From the NCBI RefSeq assembly GCF_014644435.1, contig NZ_BMKR01000012.1, positions 62,001-126,000 of the forward strand: a stretch of 64,000 nt of DNA. The letters are read 5' to 3'. This DNA is from Paenibacillus albidus. GTDB lineage: Bacteria > Bacillota > Bacilli > Paenibacillales > Paenibacillaceae. The notes below the pieces were generated by a model that saw only the letters and a list, made by a program, of their open reading frames with translations, ran no database searches and had not been told where the DNA came from. The position numbers and the translations under genes were made by a program. Shown here in pieces: positions 1 to 9,730 of this stretch (position 1 is its first letter; each line of letters begins with the position of its first letter).

Positions 1-217
1 TTTGATTTGCATCCCCATAAGATAATAATCCGGCTAATGATCCACGGCCTGCCATTCTATATCTTCCAGAATTATAGACAATAAGCATATCAGCGCCGCC
101 AGCTTCACTGCTTTTAGCAGTAATACCTGTACCGGCTCCTACTCCCAATAGGATCTTTCCGTTTTTCACTTCTTCCTTAAACTTTGCAATAATTTCTTTT
201 CTCGTATTTTTGTTCAT
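1..217 (-). CDS. TIM-barrel PEP-hydrolase-family protein (5' part only)
   Basis: Only the first 72 codons are present; the gene runs off the left edge. The start is ATG at 217–215, with a clear AGGA ribosome site 8–13 bases upstream (225–230). The protein begins MNKNTRKEIIAKF and carries GAGTGITAKSSEAGGAD and NSGRYRMAGRGSLAGLL. These match position for position the start of the TIM-barrel part of the protein encoded at 1873–3072 (GVSTSAGITAKYAKQGGAD, NSGKFRQMGRSSLAGFL). This is the family annotated as phosphoenolpyruvate hydrolase-like or TIM-barrel signal transduction protein (IGPS-like barrel); the true substrate is not known to me. It lies on the same strand as the Tm-1-like gene and follows it, with a 276-bp repeat between them. 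Whether this copy also carries a DNA-binding tail cannot be seen. Confidence 0.8.
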   Translation of the reverse strand, partial: MNKNTRKEIIAKFKEEVKNGKILLGVGAGTGITAKSSEAGGADMLIVYNSGRYRMAGRGSLAGLLSYGDANQ

Positions 218-263
218 TTGTAAATCCTCCATAATCATTATATTTTTTATGTGTCTTATTTGG

Positions 264-539
264 CTCAAATCCATAATCAGCGGTTAACTTGGCCCCAGCA
301 ACAACTCGTCACTGGGAGCGGCTGTACAAGGAAGCGGACTCAGGAGATCTTATTTGAGGCAACGAAAGGTGTTGTCCTTTTTCACGGACTCAGGGGAGCT
401 TATTCTATGATCTCTAGCCCAAAACGAAGGTCATTTGATCATTTAGCGGCTCCTGAGTCCGTTTGACCAGGAAAATGAGCTGATTTCGCGAAATAACGTT
501 TCTCCAGTCCGTTCAGTCTGTCAACAGCTTATTTTGAGG
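264..539. repeat. 276-bp dispersed repeat, copy 1
   Basis: This stretch is a near gap-free match, roughly 80–85% by eye, to 49171–49446 in the same orientation. It starts CTCAAATCCATAATCAGCGG and ends with AACAGCTTATTTTGA. Inside it, CGGACTCAGG occurs twice forward (about 335 and 385) and once inverted (GGCTCCTGAGTCCG near 448), plus a decayed CCAGTCCGTT near 505, so it is built from short repeated units. A 71-codon reading frame (251–466) crosses it and is also open in copy 2. However, most differences between the copies change amino acids, so it is probably not a protein gene. It separates two genes of the Tm-1-like cluster and accounts for nearly the whole 331-base gap. Confidence 0.85.
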
Positions 540-548
540 TAAAGCCTC

Positions 549-1757
549 TTATTTACTCATTAAATCTATTAATTTTTGTGCTGCTGCTTCTGCAAACGCT
601 ACATCATTTATGGCATAATTCATTTCAATTACCTCTACAACATTTCTGTTTATACCCTCTCTTAAGGTATCAAATAACATCTTATCTTCCTCTGCTCCAT
701 AGAAGGCTTCACCTTCAACATCAATGGCTGATATGCCTTTGAGAGGCAACATTAAAACGGTTTTCTCTTTTGCCATATTTAATTTATCGACAAGCTTTTT
801 ACCGATCGCTTCATTTTCTTCTACAGTTGTTCTCATGAGTGTTACTGTAGGATTGTGCTTATAGAACTTATGTCCGGCAAATTTCTCCGGTATGGTATCG
901 TAAGGTCCAAAGTTACACATATCAAGTGCACCTACGGATACAACCTGTGGAACATGATTTTTACCGGCTGCCTCCAAACGATGAGGTCCTGCATTCAGAA
1001 TGCCACCGATAATTTCGTCTGCCCACTCTGTTGTTGTAAGATCTAATACCCCTTCAATAAATCCAGCCTCAATAAGCGCTTCCATGGACTGTCCACCTAT
1101 ACCTGTGGCATGGAACACTAGTACTTCATACCCTCTATCCTCAAGGTATTTTCTGGCGGCGGTTACACAAGGAGTGGTCACCCCAAACATAGTTGCAGCA
1201 ATCAATGGCTTTTTCTCTATGACCTTTGTATTTTCAAATTTAACCATACCTGCGATTGCAAATGCTGCATTTGTAAAAATCTTTGTTGAAATTGAGTTGA
1301 GCCCTGCAACATCTACTACGGACGGCATCATGACAATATCACTTGTACCTACATATGGCGCAGTATTTCCAGATGCTACTGTGGATACCATAACTTTAGG
1401 TACACCAATGGGCAGCGCTCTCATAGCTGGTGCCACTAGTGAAGTTCCTCCGGTACCCCCTAAGGAGATGATTCCATCAAATTTACCCTGTTTGTATAAT
1501 TCAGGCACTAGTTGTTCCATACCTTTGGATAATGCTTCCGTTGCTAAAGCTCTGTCATTCTTAGCAGCGAGCGTTGTAATGTCCAGGCCTATTGCCTCTG
1601 CGATCTCACTGTTGGATATATCCGGTTTAAATGTAGGCTCAAATACACCTGTATGAATGGTAAAAGTACTTAGTCCCAAACTTTCAAGCAAATGTTTAAG
1701 GTATAGATACTCTTCACCTTTAGTGTCAAATGTCCCCGCAATGGCGATGGTCTTCAT
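549..1757 (-). CDS. Tm-1-like ATP-binding (UPF0261) protein
   Basis: This is a full-length protein of 402 residues, the usual size for UPF0261. The family signature GTFDTKG is at residues 8–14, and a glycine-rich SLGGTGGTS (98–106) fits a nucleotide-binding loop. The start is ATG at 1757, behind AAGGAGG. The family is named after the N-terminal half of tomato Tm-1, an inhibitor of tobamovirus replication that binds ATP; the bacterial role is unknown. In plant Tm-1 this domain is followed in the same chain by a TIM-barrel domain of the type encoded by both neighbours, which suggests they act together (inference from fusion and neighbourhood). The gene is AT-rich compared with the rest of the window. 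A terminator-like hairpin separates it from the upstream fusion gene, so it may have its own promoter or be reached by read-through. Confidence 0.85.
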   Translation of the reverse strand: MKTIAIAGTFDTKGEEYLYLKHLLESLGLSTFTIHTGVFEPTFKPDISNSEIAEAIGLDITTLAAKNDRALATEALSKGMEQLVPELYKQGKFDGIISLGGTGGTSLVAPAMRALPIGVPKVMVSTVASGNTAPYVGTSDIVMMPSVVDVAGLNSISTKIFTNAAFAIAGMVKFENTKVIEKKPLIAATMFGVTTPCVTAARKYLEDRGYEVLVFHATGIGGQSMEALIEAGFIEGVLDLTTTEWADEIIGGILNAGPHRLEAAGKNHVPQVVSVGALDMCNFGPYDTIPEKFAGHKFYKHNPTVTLMRTTVEENEAIGKKLVDKLNMAKEKTVLMLPLKGISAIDVEGEAFYGAEEDKMLFDTLREGINRNVVEVIEMNYAINDVAFAEAAAQKLIDLMSK

Positions 1758-1801
1758 TTTTTAACCTCCTTTTAAATTTTGGCTTTTAAGAACGTTCTCA
1801 T

Positions 1802-1843
1802 AAAAAAAACAGTATGATTAACAACAAATTAATCATACTGTTT
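1802..1843 (-). terminator. Rho-independent terminator after the TIM-barrel/AraC gene
   Basis: Perfect 14-bp arms (1808–1821 and 1829–1842) with a 7-base loop are followed on the minus strand by a run of T (1802–1808). It lies 30 bases past the stop of the fusion gene and 50 bases before the Tm-1-like start. It could be a plain terminator or an attenuator in front of the Tm-1-like gene. Confidence 0.75.
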
Positions 1844-1872
1844 CGGCTTATTTTCGAAAACGCTTTAATGTC

Positions 1873-3072
1873 TTATCTTTTTGTGTTTAGGTTAGATTTA
1901 TATTGTTTTGGAGAATAACCTTTATACTTTTTGAACATTTTGCTGAACTGTGCATAATCCTGATACCCGACTAATGGCGCTAGCTCAGAACATTGGATAT
2001 TTTCTCTGTCTAATATTTCTGCTGCTTTATCCATCCGGAATTTAACAATGTGCGTTTGGAAACTGCAGCCCACTTTCTTTTTAAACAAACTGCTTAAGTA
2101 ACTCCTGGATACATGAGCCACCTTGGCTAAATCCAAAAACGAAATATCATTCATGTAATTTTGGGCAACGTATTCTTTCACGAATTCAACATAATCATAG
2201 TGTTTTGTTACTCCGTCCAACATTTTAACCATTAAATCATCTTCATCAAGCTTACCCGATCCTTTAAAGGCTTTGGTTATATTTGTAATGGACTTTTCGG
2301 AAGGAATTCTCTCAAAAGCAGACCCCCCTATATATCCCATTAAGTCTTCATTATTACTGTACATATATTGAACATCAATGGGTGTTTTCACAGGGCCACC
2401 ATACACCAGCTTAATTAAATCCGGCTTCAACTCATTACATATATTAAATATCTTGTCCGCTTTAACCTTTGCGGCTTCCAGGGAGAATACCTTTTTTGCT
2501 CCTAATAATCCACCTTCTGTTAAACCTAAGTGTGCACAAATAACATCAGCACCCGCCTCAATCATCTGAGCCGCTTGTATTTCATCAAATACAAAGGCAA
2601 CTGTAAACATATCTCTTTCGCGGGCTATTCTTATTGCTTCTACTTCAAGCAGATAAGCGTTCCCCTCTTCTTGGAGAGCTTCACTAAATAGTCCGTCTAA
2701 GAGTCCAACTGTGGGGTAGTTATTAATACCGGAAAACCCCATATCTTTGATTTCATTTATGTAAGTTTCCATTTCCTTGGTAGGATCGGTTGCATTAAGC
2801 CCAAAAATAATAGGCAGATCCTGCACCAATGGTATAATCTCTCTAGATGCAAAGTCCATTACCATATCATTGCTATTGCAAAACGGCAAAAATCCGGCTA
2901 ATGAGCTTCTTCCCATTTGGCGGAATTTACCTGAATTTAACGTCAAAATAAAATCAGCTCCACCTTGTTTAGCATACTTCGCAGTTATTCCCGCACTTGT
3001 TGATACTCCAATAATATGATTCCCCATTTTCAGTTGGGATTTGAGATTATCCAGTATTTGTTCTCTTTTCAT
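1873..3072 (-). CDS. TIM-barrel (PEP-hydrolase family) – AraC DNA-binding fusion
   Basis: This 399-residue protein has two parts. Residues 1–280 are a TIM-barrel domain of the PEP-hydrolase/IGPS-like family, with GVSTSAGITAK, GGADFILTLNSGKF, GINNYPTVGLLDG, GADVICAHLGLTEGG and KLVYGGPVKTP. Residues 295–395 are a double helix-turn-helix of the AraC type, with FLDLAKVAHVSRSYLSSLFK and, near the end, VGYQDYAQFSKMFKKYKGYSPKQY. An enzyme-like barrel in the place of a sensor domain suggests a regulator that reads a metabolite handled by its relatives (inference). It heads a same-strand cluster with a Tm-1-like gene and a second barrel protein. The start is ATG at 3072, with AAGGGGA upstream. Codon use is AT-rich, unlike the genes to the right, which fits acquisition from elsewhere. 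Whether the barrel still catalyses cannot be told from the sequence. Confidence 0.85.
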   Translation of the reverse strand: MKREQILDNLKSQLKMGNHIIGVSTSAGITAKYAKQGGADFILTLNSGKFRQMGRSSLAGFLPFCNSNDMVMDFASREIIPLVQDLPIIFGLNATDPTKEMETYINEIKDMGFSGINNYPTVGLLDGLFSEALQEEGNAYLLEVEAIRIARERDMFTVAFVFDEIQAAQMIEAGADVICAHLGLTEGGLLGAKKVFSLEAAKVKADKIFNICNELKPDLIKLVYGGPVKTPIDVQYMYSNNEDLMGYIGGSAFERIPSEKSITNITKAFKGSGKLDEDDLMVKMLDGVTKHYDYVEFVKEYVAQNYMNDISFLDLAKVAHVSRSYLSSLFKKKVGCSFQTHIVKFRMDKAAEILDRENIQCSELAPLVGYQDYAQFSKMFKKYKGYSPKQYKSNLNTKR

Positions 3073-3196
3073 ACTTACTAATCCCCTTACCTATAGGATG
3101 GAGCAGATGCAAAACCAGTATAACAAGTACGTGCTTTACATACCAGTGGAACCCTATCCAGTAATCGTTGAAGTAAGCTTCTACAAATCAAACACG

Positions 3197-3230
3197 AAAA
3201 AGCGCCCCACCTCACAAGGTAAGGGCGCTG
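3197..3230 (-). terminator. Terminator after the large glycoside hydrolase gene
   Basis: On the minus strand, AGCGCCC pairs with GGGCGCT around a short loop and is followed by TTTTT. It is 31 bases past the stop at 3261 and marks the end of the first carbohydrate operon. Confidence 0.8.
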
Positions 3231-3260
3231 TTCCGGATTCGGATGCGAGTCAATTCGTCT

Positions 3261-6200
3261 TCAATTCACTTTTATAGTGATGGATTCACTCGATGTGATT
3301 CCGGCTTCGTTAACAAGCTCGCAGCGATATTCATACGTGCCCGCCAGTTTGCCCTGGATCGCCGTCACCGCCGACTGGGCTTGCGGAGACTTATCGGCGA
3401 GGTTTTGCGTATCAATGAGAACTTCGTTCTCATACAGCCGGTACGTTACCCCATTCGTGCCCCACCACATGTTCATGTTAAGGTTGAAATTTCCATCTCC
3501 GTCCCAGTTATCATTCGAGAGCACAGGTTTGCCCGGCTCAGCATCGGTCACCTGCACGGCCAGAACGCCGCTTCGCGTTGTACCAAACGCATTTGTAAGT
3601 TCAGCGAGGTACTCGTAGGTGCCGTTTCCCCTGGACGCAATGGACGTGACTGCGGATTGCGCATTGGGTGAAGCGTCCGTCAGCATCTGCGTATCTATCA
3701 GCATGCCGTTCTCGTATAATTTGTAGCTCGTACCGTTATTCCCCCACCACATGTTCATTGTTATCTGGTGGTTCCCGTCCTTTTGGCCCGAATCGTGACC
3801 GTTATCGGATGATAGTTCAGGTTTACCCGGTACCCCTTCCGCGCTCGATACGATATTGTTGACAACCGCCGTTGTTGTCCCCTTGTTACCCGCAGCATCG
3901 ACGAATTCGAAGGTAAAACTTCCGTTCTCCCGAAACGTAAAGTTGTTGCCCCCTCCGTTATTCGTAATCGTAACCGGCTCACTTGGCGTGATCGTAGCGA
4001 TGACCTCTTGATTAGTCGGCTCTGTAATACTGTAAGCGACCGAAGCTGTCGGGGCGGTTTGGTCTATGCGGAAAGTAACCGTTTGTGCCTCCTCTGTATT
4101 CCCTGCTTTGTCAGTCGATTGAAATGAAAGAGTATACGAACCGTCTTCATCAAACGTCAAGGGTGCCGTGTAAGGCAGCCATGTCTTTTTCTCATCCAGG
4201 CTATATACCGTCGTTGTTACGCCGGATACGTCATCCGCAGCGTTAAGTGTTGCCTGTACTTTACTTGCATACCAGCCATTCTGCTGCGTTCCTTCCAGAG
4301 AAACGACCGTTTTCGGCGGGGTGGTGTCTGCTGTAACCATCCACTGCATGGAGCGGAACTTTGAAGACAACTTCCCGTCTCCGATTCCCCCTCCCCATTC
4401 AATATACCCTTTTCTGCCGTTTCCATCATTGTCATTGACAAGCATCGAAAAGCTGATTACTTCGTTTTTCTCCGCCTGGATCGGTGCTATTTCGGACCAG
4501 GGCAGCGATAATTCATAGAGCGTATAGTTCTGATCTTCGTCTCTTGTTATGGCTAGACTTCCACTCTCAACCGGCCCCTTCTCCACACCCGGAGGAGTAA
4601 TCCATCTGTAGATTTGCGGACCCTCAGGGGTTTGTGAGATTCCAAATTCGTGCCAATACGGGCTTTCTCCGGGAAGACCGTTCGCAACGGCAAATTGAAT
4701 GCTGTCGTTTTTCCAGATATCGGCCCCTGTGGACAGCGATGCCTGGATATCATCCTTAATCTTTGCGGACAGATAGAAGTGATTGGAATCGTGACTTAGC
4801 CAAACATTTCCGCTTAAATCGCCTCCCCCTTGATATCCGGTCATTTTCACCGTACCTTTCGACAGATCGATCGTGGGAGCACTCTCTGCGGTATCTGGAT
4901 CAATCGTCCCATCCACCGTGACGGATCTTCCCGGAACGGGATTAAACTCGGCAGTTCCCTCATACGTGTACGGATCGAAACCATCCATATAAACCGTCAC
5001 CTTAATCGGACTGGTAACACCCGTGCTAAAGCCGGTCAGCGGAAATTCCACAGAGGTTGAAGATTCGGACGGAACCGCAACGTTCAGAACTTCAGTTCCC
5101 GATTGGGTCCCGAACCTCCAATCTACTTTTTGAATCTGTAATGGCTTTGATTTCGATTCGTTTTTGATTGCAACCCTAAGCGCTTTACTCCTATCCGGTT
5201 CGTTCATAATAGGGCGAACCTGAACATTATAAGATGGAAGCGCCGAAGCAGAACTCCTGAGCAGTCCGACTTTTTCATTTCCTTTCATCAAAACACCCGT
5301 TACCAAACGGCTGCCTGGCTCGTTTCCGCTCGGAACCTGAATCGTTTGTTCGGTTTTTTGCCCGCTTGGTGTTTGGACAGGATAGAGCTTACCTTCCACG
5401 TTCAGACTGAAATCAAAATCCTCGGACATCGCGTTATCGGTTTCCAAGGTGAACGACATCGAATCGCCTGCCTGTGCCGGTTCCCCGATTAGCGCAAACG
5501 TCGAATTCTTTTCGACAGAGGCCACTTCCCCAACCACAAAAAATGGTTCATTGCTTAAGGTCACAAATACGTTACCGTTATAAGGCGTGTACGTCTGCGT
5601 ATTCCCCATCATATCTGTGATCTGTATGGGACTCGTTGTATGAATGACAGCAGGAACCGATGCGCTTGTTGACCATATTGCACGGACATTGCCGCCATCC
5701 TTGTCAAACACATAACTTCGGATATCACTGTCTGTGGAATCGCGTCTTACGAATGAAGCGTTTTTCAGCATTTTGGTCATGGTTGCAAAAGACGTATATG
5801 CGGGTTTCGGGGTAAGGCTCCCGAGCTTATCGTTCGGATTCCGTAAAAGACCGAAATTGTCCTCGTTAATATTTTGAATCCCGTCATTGATCAAATCGTA
5901 CCAAACGATCTTCTCCACGCCATTCGCCAAGGCAACGATATATGCACGGAGCAGATAATTCGCTTGCGTCTTCTCATCCACGCCCCGCGCATCCAGTTGC
6001 GTTGGCCAACCTGTTTCATTAATCCAAATCGGTTTCAAATTTCCATTGTTGTACTTTCGGATCAAATCCTTCAGACCCGTGATCAGGTTCTCATACCCTT
6101 CCGGCGGGCCGGGATATAAATAGGGATGAATCGAAAAGCCGTCCATGTACTGCATCCCGCCAAGTTTAAGCACGTCTTCAATCCATTTCAGGTCCCCTGC

Positions 6201-7917
6201 CGTTGATGTTCCGAGTACCGGCAAATCGGGGTGAGAGGCTTTGAGCGTTTCATACGTTTTCTTTAACAGAGGATAATAATTTTCAGGTTTGGAATCGGCA
6301 GGTCCATTACCGCGATCTCCGAAACTGCCATAGAATTCGTTATACACTTCGACGGCATCCATCTGGCCTTGATATTGATCCACGTAAGCCTTCATGTAAT
6401 TGGCGAACCCTTCCCGCCCGGCATCTGTATACGGAGTGCTGTCATTGTCATAATTGGGGTTCGTATATCCCGAAACGAAAACGAAGTCAAAATCTTCCTT
6501 AGGGAGCAAGTTCATATAATAGTCCGGCTGAGGAGTAAACGTATAGTTGCCCAGCTGTTTTTCTATGCCTCGCCACTCATAACCGCCCCGTACCAGGCCG
6601 ATGCCGGCATCCTTCATGAGACCCACGAGATCGGTAGTCATTGTTTGTGGAAAACGGTGCAAATGCGTCGACACCCCGAACGGCGAATCCTCATTTCCGG
6701 GTTCATCCCGGGATGCAAGTACCGCAAATGGCGTCTTGATCCTAACCGGATCGCTCCCCTCCAGATCGGCTCTGACCTGCAGCGTAAAATACCCATAACT
6801 CGAATGAGGCACTGTCCATATGGCTTCATTGTGAACCGACGGCGCAGCGCCCTCTTGTACAAGCGCTCCTTGATAGTCATAAACAGCCCATGATACGGCT
6901 GGTCTCGCCGTTCGGACTTTAAAGCGGACCGGTTCGCCGTTTGAATATACATTGCCTGGACGGACCTGGATCAGTTTCGTCGTCGGCGTCTCCGCAGTAA
7001 CATACGGCCCATCGTGGCTCCACTCATTGAGGGCATTCCCTGCTTCAACTTTAAACGTATACTTCTGGCCGACCGCAAGTCCCGTTACGGCATAGGAGGT
7101 CGTTGTGCCGTTCACCTTCCCGATAACGCTGCCATTCTGATAAACGGTATAACCGGTCACACCTGCTGGGTAAGTCGCAGCAGACCATTCCAGTTTCATG
7201 CCGTTTTCGGTAATGTCCGAGACATTGAGAACCCCGCCATCAAGCCAACCCGGAGCGTTTTCATTCGTTCGATTGACGGAGATTTCCAAATAAGGGCGGT
7301 TATCCGTATGTTCCTTGCTGTTGACCGAAACAGCATGGCCTTTCGCTGCCTGCTCCACCAGCGCAAGGCTGGCTATTCCGTCTAAGGCTGATTGTTTTTT
7401 GACGAAGCTGGTAACATCCCATTCATGCCAGCTTGCCGTTCTTCCGACATTAACGGCCGCCAAATAATGATCGATTTCAGGTTTATTATTCCAGGTAACC
7501 GTATTTTCCGCCCAAGCATCATTCTCCATGCCGTAGGCCTGCACGCCAATCGTCGAATTCTCCGTATCGACGGCATACACCTTTAACTTGGCCGAACCTA
7601 TCTCGCCATCAAGTGTACTCAGGTCAAATTTCAAATACGCTTGCCCTGTTCAGGTTGCTGTCGATATCGTAATTTTTGACCAGAAGCAGGTTCGAGGAGC
7701 CGTAATTATTGCCCGCATTCCCTCCGGCATTCACATAGGTATCCTCGATCGGACTCCATTGCACGACAGTCGGATCGTTAGCCGGATCCCCCACGGACTC
7801 CGCCGCAGAAATCGGTGCAGCACCATTCCAAGTCACCACAAAACTTTGAAGCAATACGCCAACCAAAAACACTTTAAAAATACGAGAGGCTACTTTCACA
7901 CGTTTAAGTTTGAACAT
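3261..7917 (-). pseudogene. Secreted multidomain glycoside hydrolase, frameshifted as read
   Basis: Two overlapping frames form one gene. The N-terminal frame (from 7917) breaks at about 7644 and the rest continues one base out of register to 3261. Removing one base from the C-run at 7644–7646 restores NRQAYLKFDLS inside a DNRLRE-type wall domain and gives about 1551 residues. Order: signal peptide (1–40); DNRLRE (45–210); fibronectin III (215–305); Ig-like (310–400); clan GH-A TIM barrel (410–730) with likely acid/base Glu527 (VEVYNEFYG) and nucleophile Glu634 (WINETGWPT); beta-rich linker; CBM9-like (1010–1230); OmpL47/Ig-like repeats; two C-terminal modules with MNMWWG, as in Paenibacillus chitinases. 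Start ATG 7917 is preferred to 7935 because GGGGTG stands before it. It is last in an import/degradation operon. The break may be real decay, phase variation or a sequencing error. The exact GH family is uncertain (GH39/GH5-like). Confidence 0.75.
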
Positions 7918-7964
7918 CTTTTTCACCCCAATCATTTTTGTTAGCCGACTTATAATGAAATCTT

Positions 7965-9698
7965 CTAACTGTGGAACAAAACGATCCGTTCAGCCGGCTT
8001 TTTCGCAAGCCTCAATGTGATCGGCTGCTCCGGTGTATTCAGCGACGCCTCAACGGCTTGCTCCGACGGAGTCACCAATGTTCCGGGTAGCGGACATTCA
8101 CCAGGCCCTGAAAGCGTCATAGCGAACAAGAACAAAGCTTCCGCCATGGCATGAAAATCGATCTCCGCCGGTTCTCCCTCGTACAGAATATAGTCCAAAC
8201 TCACAACGGAGTCCTTCTCGACCACTTCCCAGCGGAACTTGCCGAATCCGTCCAACGCACCATACAAGGTCTGGACCGATAAAGAAGTCTCCCCAAGCAG
8301 TGCTTGGTACACATCACCGGTCTTCTTCCATACCGGCACTCTGCCAGAACTTCCAATTTGAATCCGGATCCGCAGATCCGAAGCCGTCATCCGGCCATGG
8401 ATGGGATCCAAATTCACGTGAGTATCCCCGCCGTCCAAGGTAAACTGGATGCCGTACAGCACGGAAGCTTGCTTCTGCTGGCTTGTAAACACCGCTGAAC
8501 AAAAATCGTAACCGTCGTGCAAAACCCGCAGCTGGATATAACTCTGCTCTCCACTCCCTGTTTGAACGTAACCCAGCAGATTTCGGCACTGGTTCCACAT
8601 GACATTGTGATTGAACGTCCCCAGCGAATATTCAGGAGTCATGTACGTATAAGCCGTCCGCGTCCGGAACTCATGATAGGGAGGCAAATCCTGCCGCAGC
8701 TCCCGCACAGCGATGCTGGTAAACAGCCCAAACAGCCGCTGTGGACAGACTACCCCTTGGCCATACCAGTCATATCCGTAAACGAAATTGTCATCGCTCA
8801 CAAAAGGAACTTCACCCCTGCAAGCCATTTGAAGAAACGACAGATGTGACGGGGTTATCCATGTACTATACGAACGGGCATGGGGACCGGACCACTGCTT
8901 AAGCAACGGATGGAAATGCTCGGCAGTCATTACCCAGGTCGCATCCAGCAACTCGTTCGCTAATTCTCTTGCTTCCTCTGTTTGTGAATAGGTCACTAAC
9001 GCGGACAGCTCCAGAATCGCTACCGTACTGTACGCCGGGCTGTTATATTCCAGGAAAGCCCCGGTTTGCATCGAATAATCGTATAACCGCTTCAGCCGTT
9101 CCATGCCATAAACGAAATAGCTGTGATTTTCCAACCATTCGCCCGCAATCAATGTAACGAATGCTCCCATAATCGAGATGTTCGTATAATCCGGCCCGAC
9201 GTTTCGTTTGATAATTGCCTCACAGCTGTTGCAGATCGCTTGAGTTGTTAATTGTTGCAGATCGGCCGGAAGCCGGCTTCCGTGCCGGATCACAACTTGC
9301 AGCAGACGTTTGCCGATGAAATCTGCCCAGTTCCAATCTGGGGGGGACATCTTGGCCAGCGGCTCCTCCCAATACCAGGACCATATACCGAAGGTCGGTG
9401 AATCCGGCTGTTGATCCTGGAGCGACAGAACGGTTCGTAGAATATCCAGCGCCCGCTCGTAATGCTGTTCCTCGCCGCTATCCAGAATAGCCAGTGCGTA
9501 GTCAAGCGATTCCCTGGTTGAGTGGACGTATTCCACTCCTTTAATCGTCGTATGATAACCAGGACTCGTGAACGGCGTACGCAGCATCCTGTTCTCCTCA
9601 TTGTAGTTCGCATGCTTCTGCGCAAGCGATTTCTTTAACCAAGGGAGCCATCTGGCTTCCTCTTCCTGTATACTTTTGTACTTCATGCCAGTCATCAT
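7965..9698 (-). CDS. Lyase-like (helical toroid plus beta-sandwich) protein, substrate unknown
   Basis: This 577-residue protein has no signal peptide. I do not recognise it with certainty. The first 330 residues are rich in Trp/Tyr and amphipathic helices (for example GIWSWYWEEPLAKM, YTNISIMGAFVTLIAGEWL). The region after 370 is beta-rich (YGIQFTLDGGDTHVNLDPIH). This layout resembles alpha/alpha-toroid polysaccharide lyases and heparinase II/III-like proteins, but I see no conserved catalytic motif I can name. It lies 32 bases after the solute-binding protein gene and 47 bases before the large hydrolase gene, in the same operon. A role in breaking imported or surface uronic-acid oligosaccharides is inferred from that and from the nearby GH105. 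The ATG is preceded by AAGGAGG. Confidence 0.7.
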   Translation of the reverse strand: MMTGMKYKSIQEEEARWLPWLKKSLAQKHANYNEENRMLRTPFTSPGYHTTIKGVEYVHSTRESLDYALAILDSGEEQHYERALDILRTVLSLQDQQPDSPTFGIWSWYWEEPLAKMSPPDWNWADFIGKRLLQVVIRHGSRLPADLQQLTTQAICNSCEAIIKRNVGPDYTNISIMGAFVTLIAGEWLENHSYFVYGMERLKRLYDYSMQTGAFLEYNSPAYSTVAILELSALVTYSQTEEARELANELLDATWVMTAEHFHPLLKQWSGPHARSYSTWITPSHLSFLQMACRGEVPFVSDDNFVYGYDWYGQGVVCPQRLFGLFTSIAVRELRQDLPPYHEFRTRTAYTYMTPEYSLGTFNHNVMWNQCRNLLGYVQTGSGEQSYIQLRVLHDGYDFCSAVFTSQQKQASVLYGIQFTLDGGDTHVNLDPIHGRMTASDLRIRIQIGSSGRVPVWKKTGDVYQALLGETSLSVQTLYGALDGFGKFRWEVVEKDSVVSLDYILYEGEPAEIDFHAMAEALFLFAMTLSGPGECPLPGTLVTPSEQAVEASLNTPEQPITLRLAKKPAERIVLFHS

Positions 9699-9730
9699 CC
9701 TACCTCCTTGAAAAATCTGCCTTATATCCG

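Noticed and set aside
251..466. 71-codon reading frame across repeat copy 1 (and the matching one at 49191–49385)
   Set aside because: Differences between the two copies mostly change amino acids, there is no ribosome site, and the frame lies wholly in a dispersed repeat.
1000..1656. 218-codon plus-strand frame opposite the Tm-1-like gene
   Set aside because: Mirror frame of a well-supported gene; low-complexity Ser/Ala/Pro translation without a ribosome site.
3041..3277. 78-codon plus-strand frame over the start of the TIM-barrel/AraC gene
   Set aside because: Overlaps the promoter region and the terminator of the hydrolase; no good ribosome site; composition resembles nothing known.
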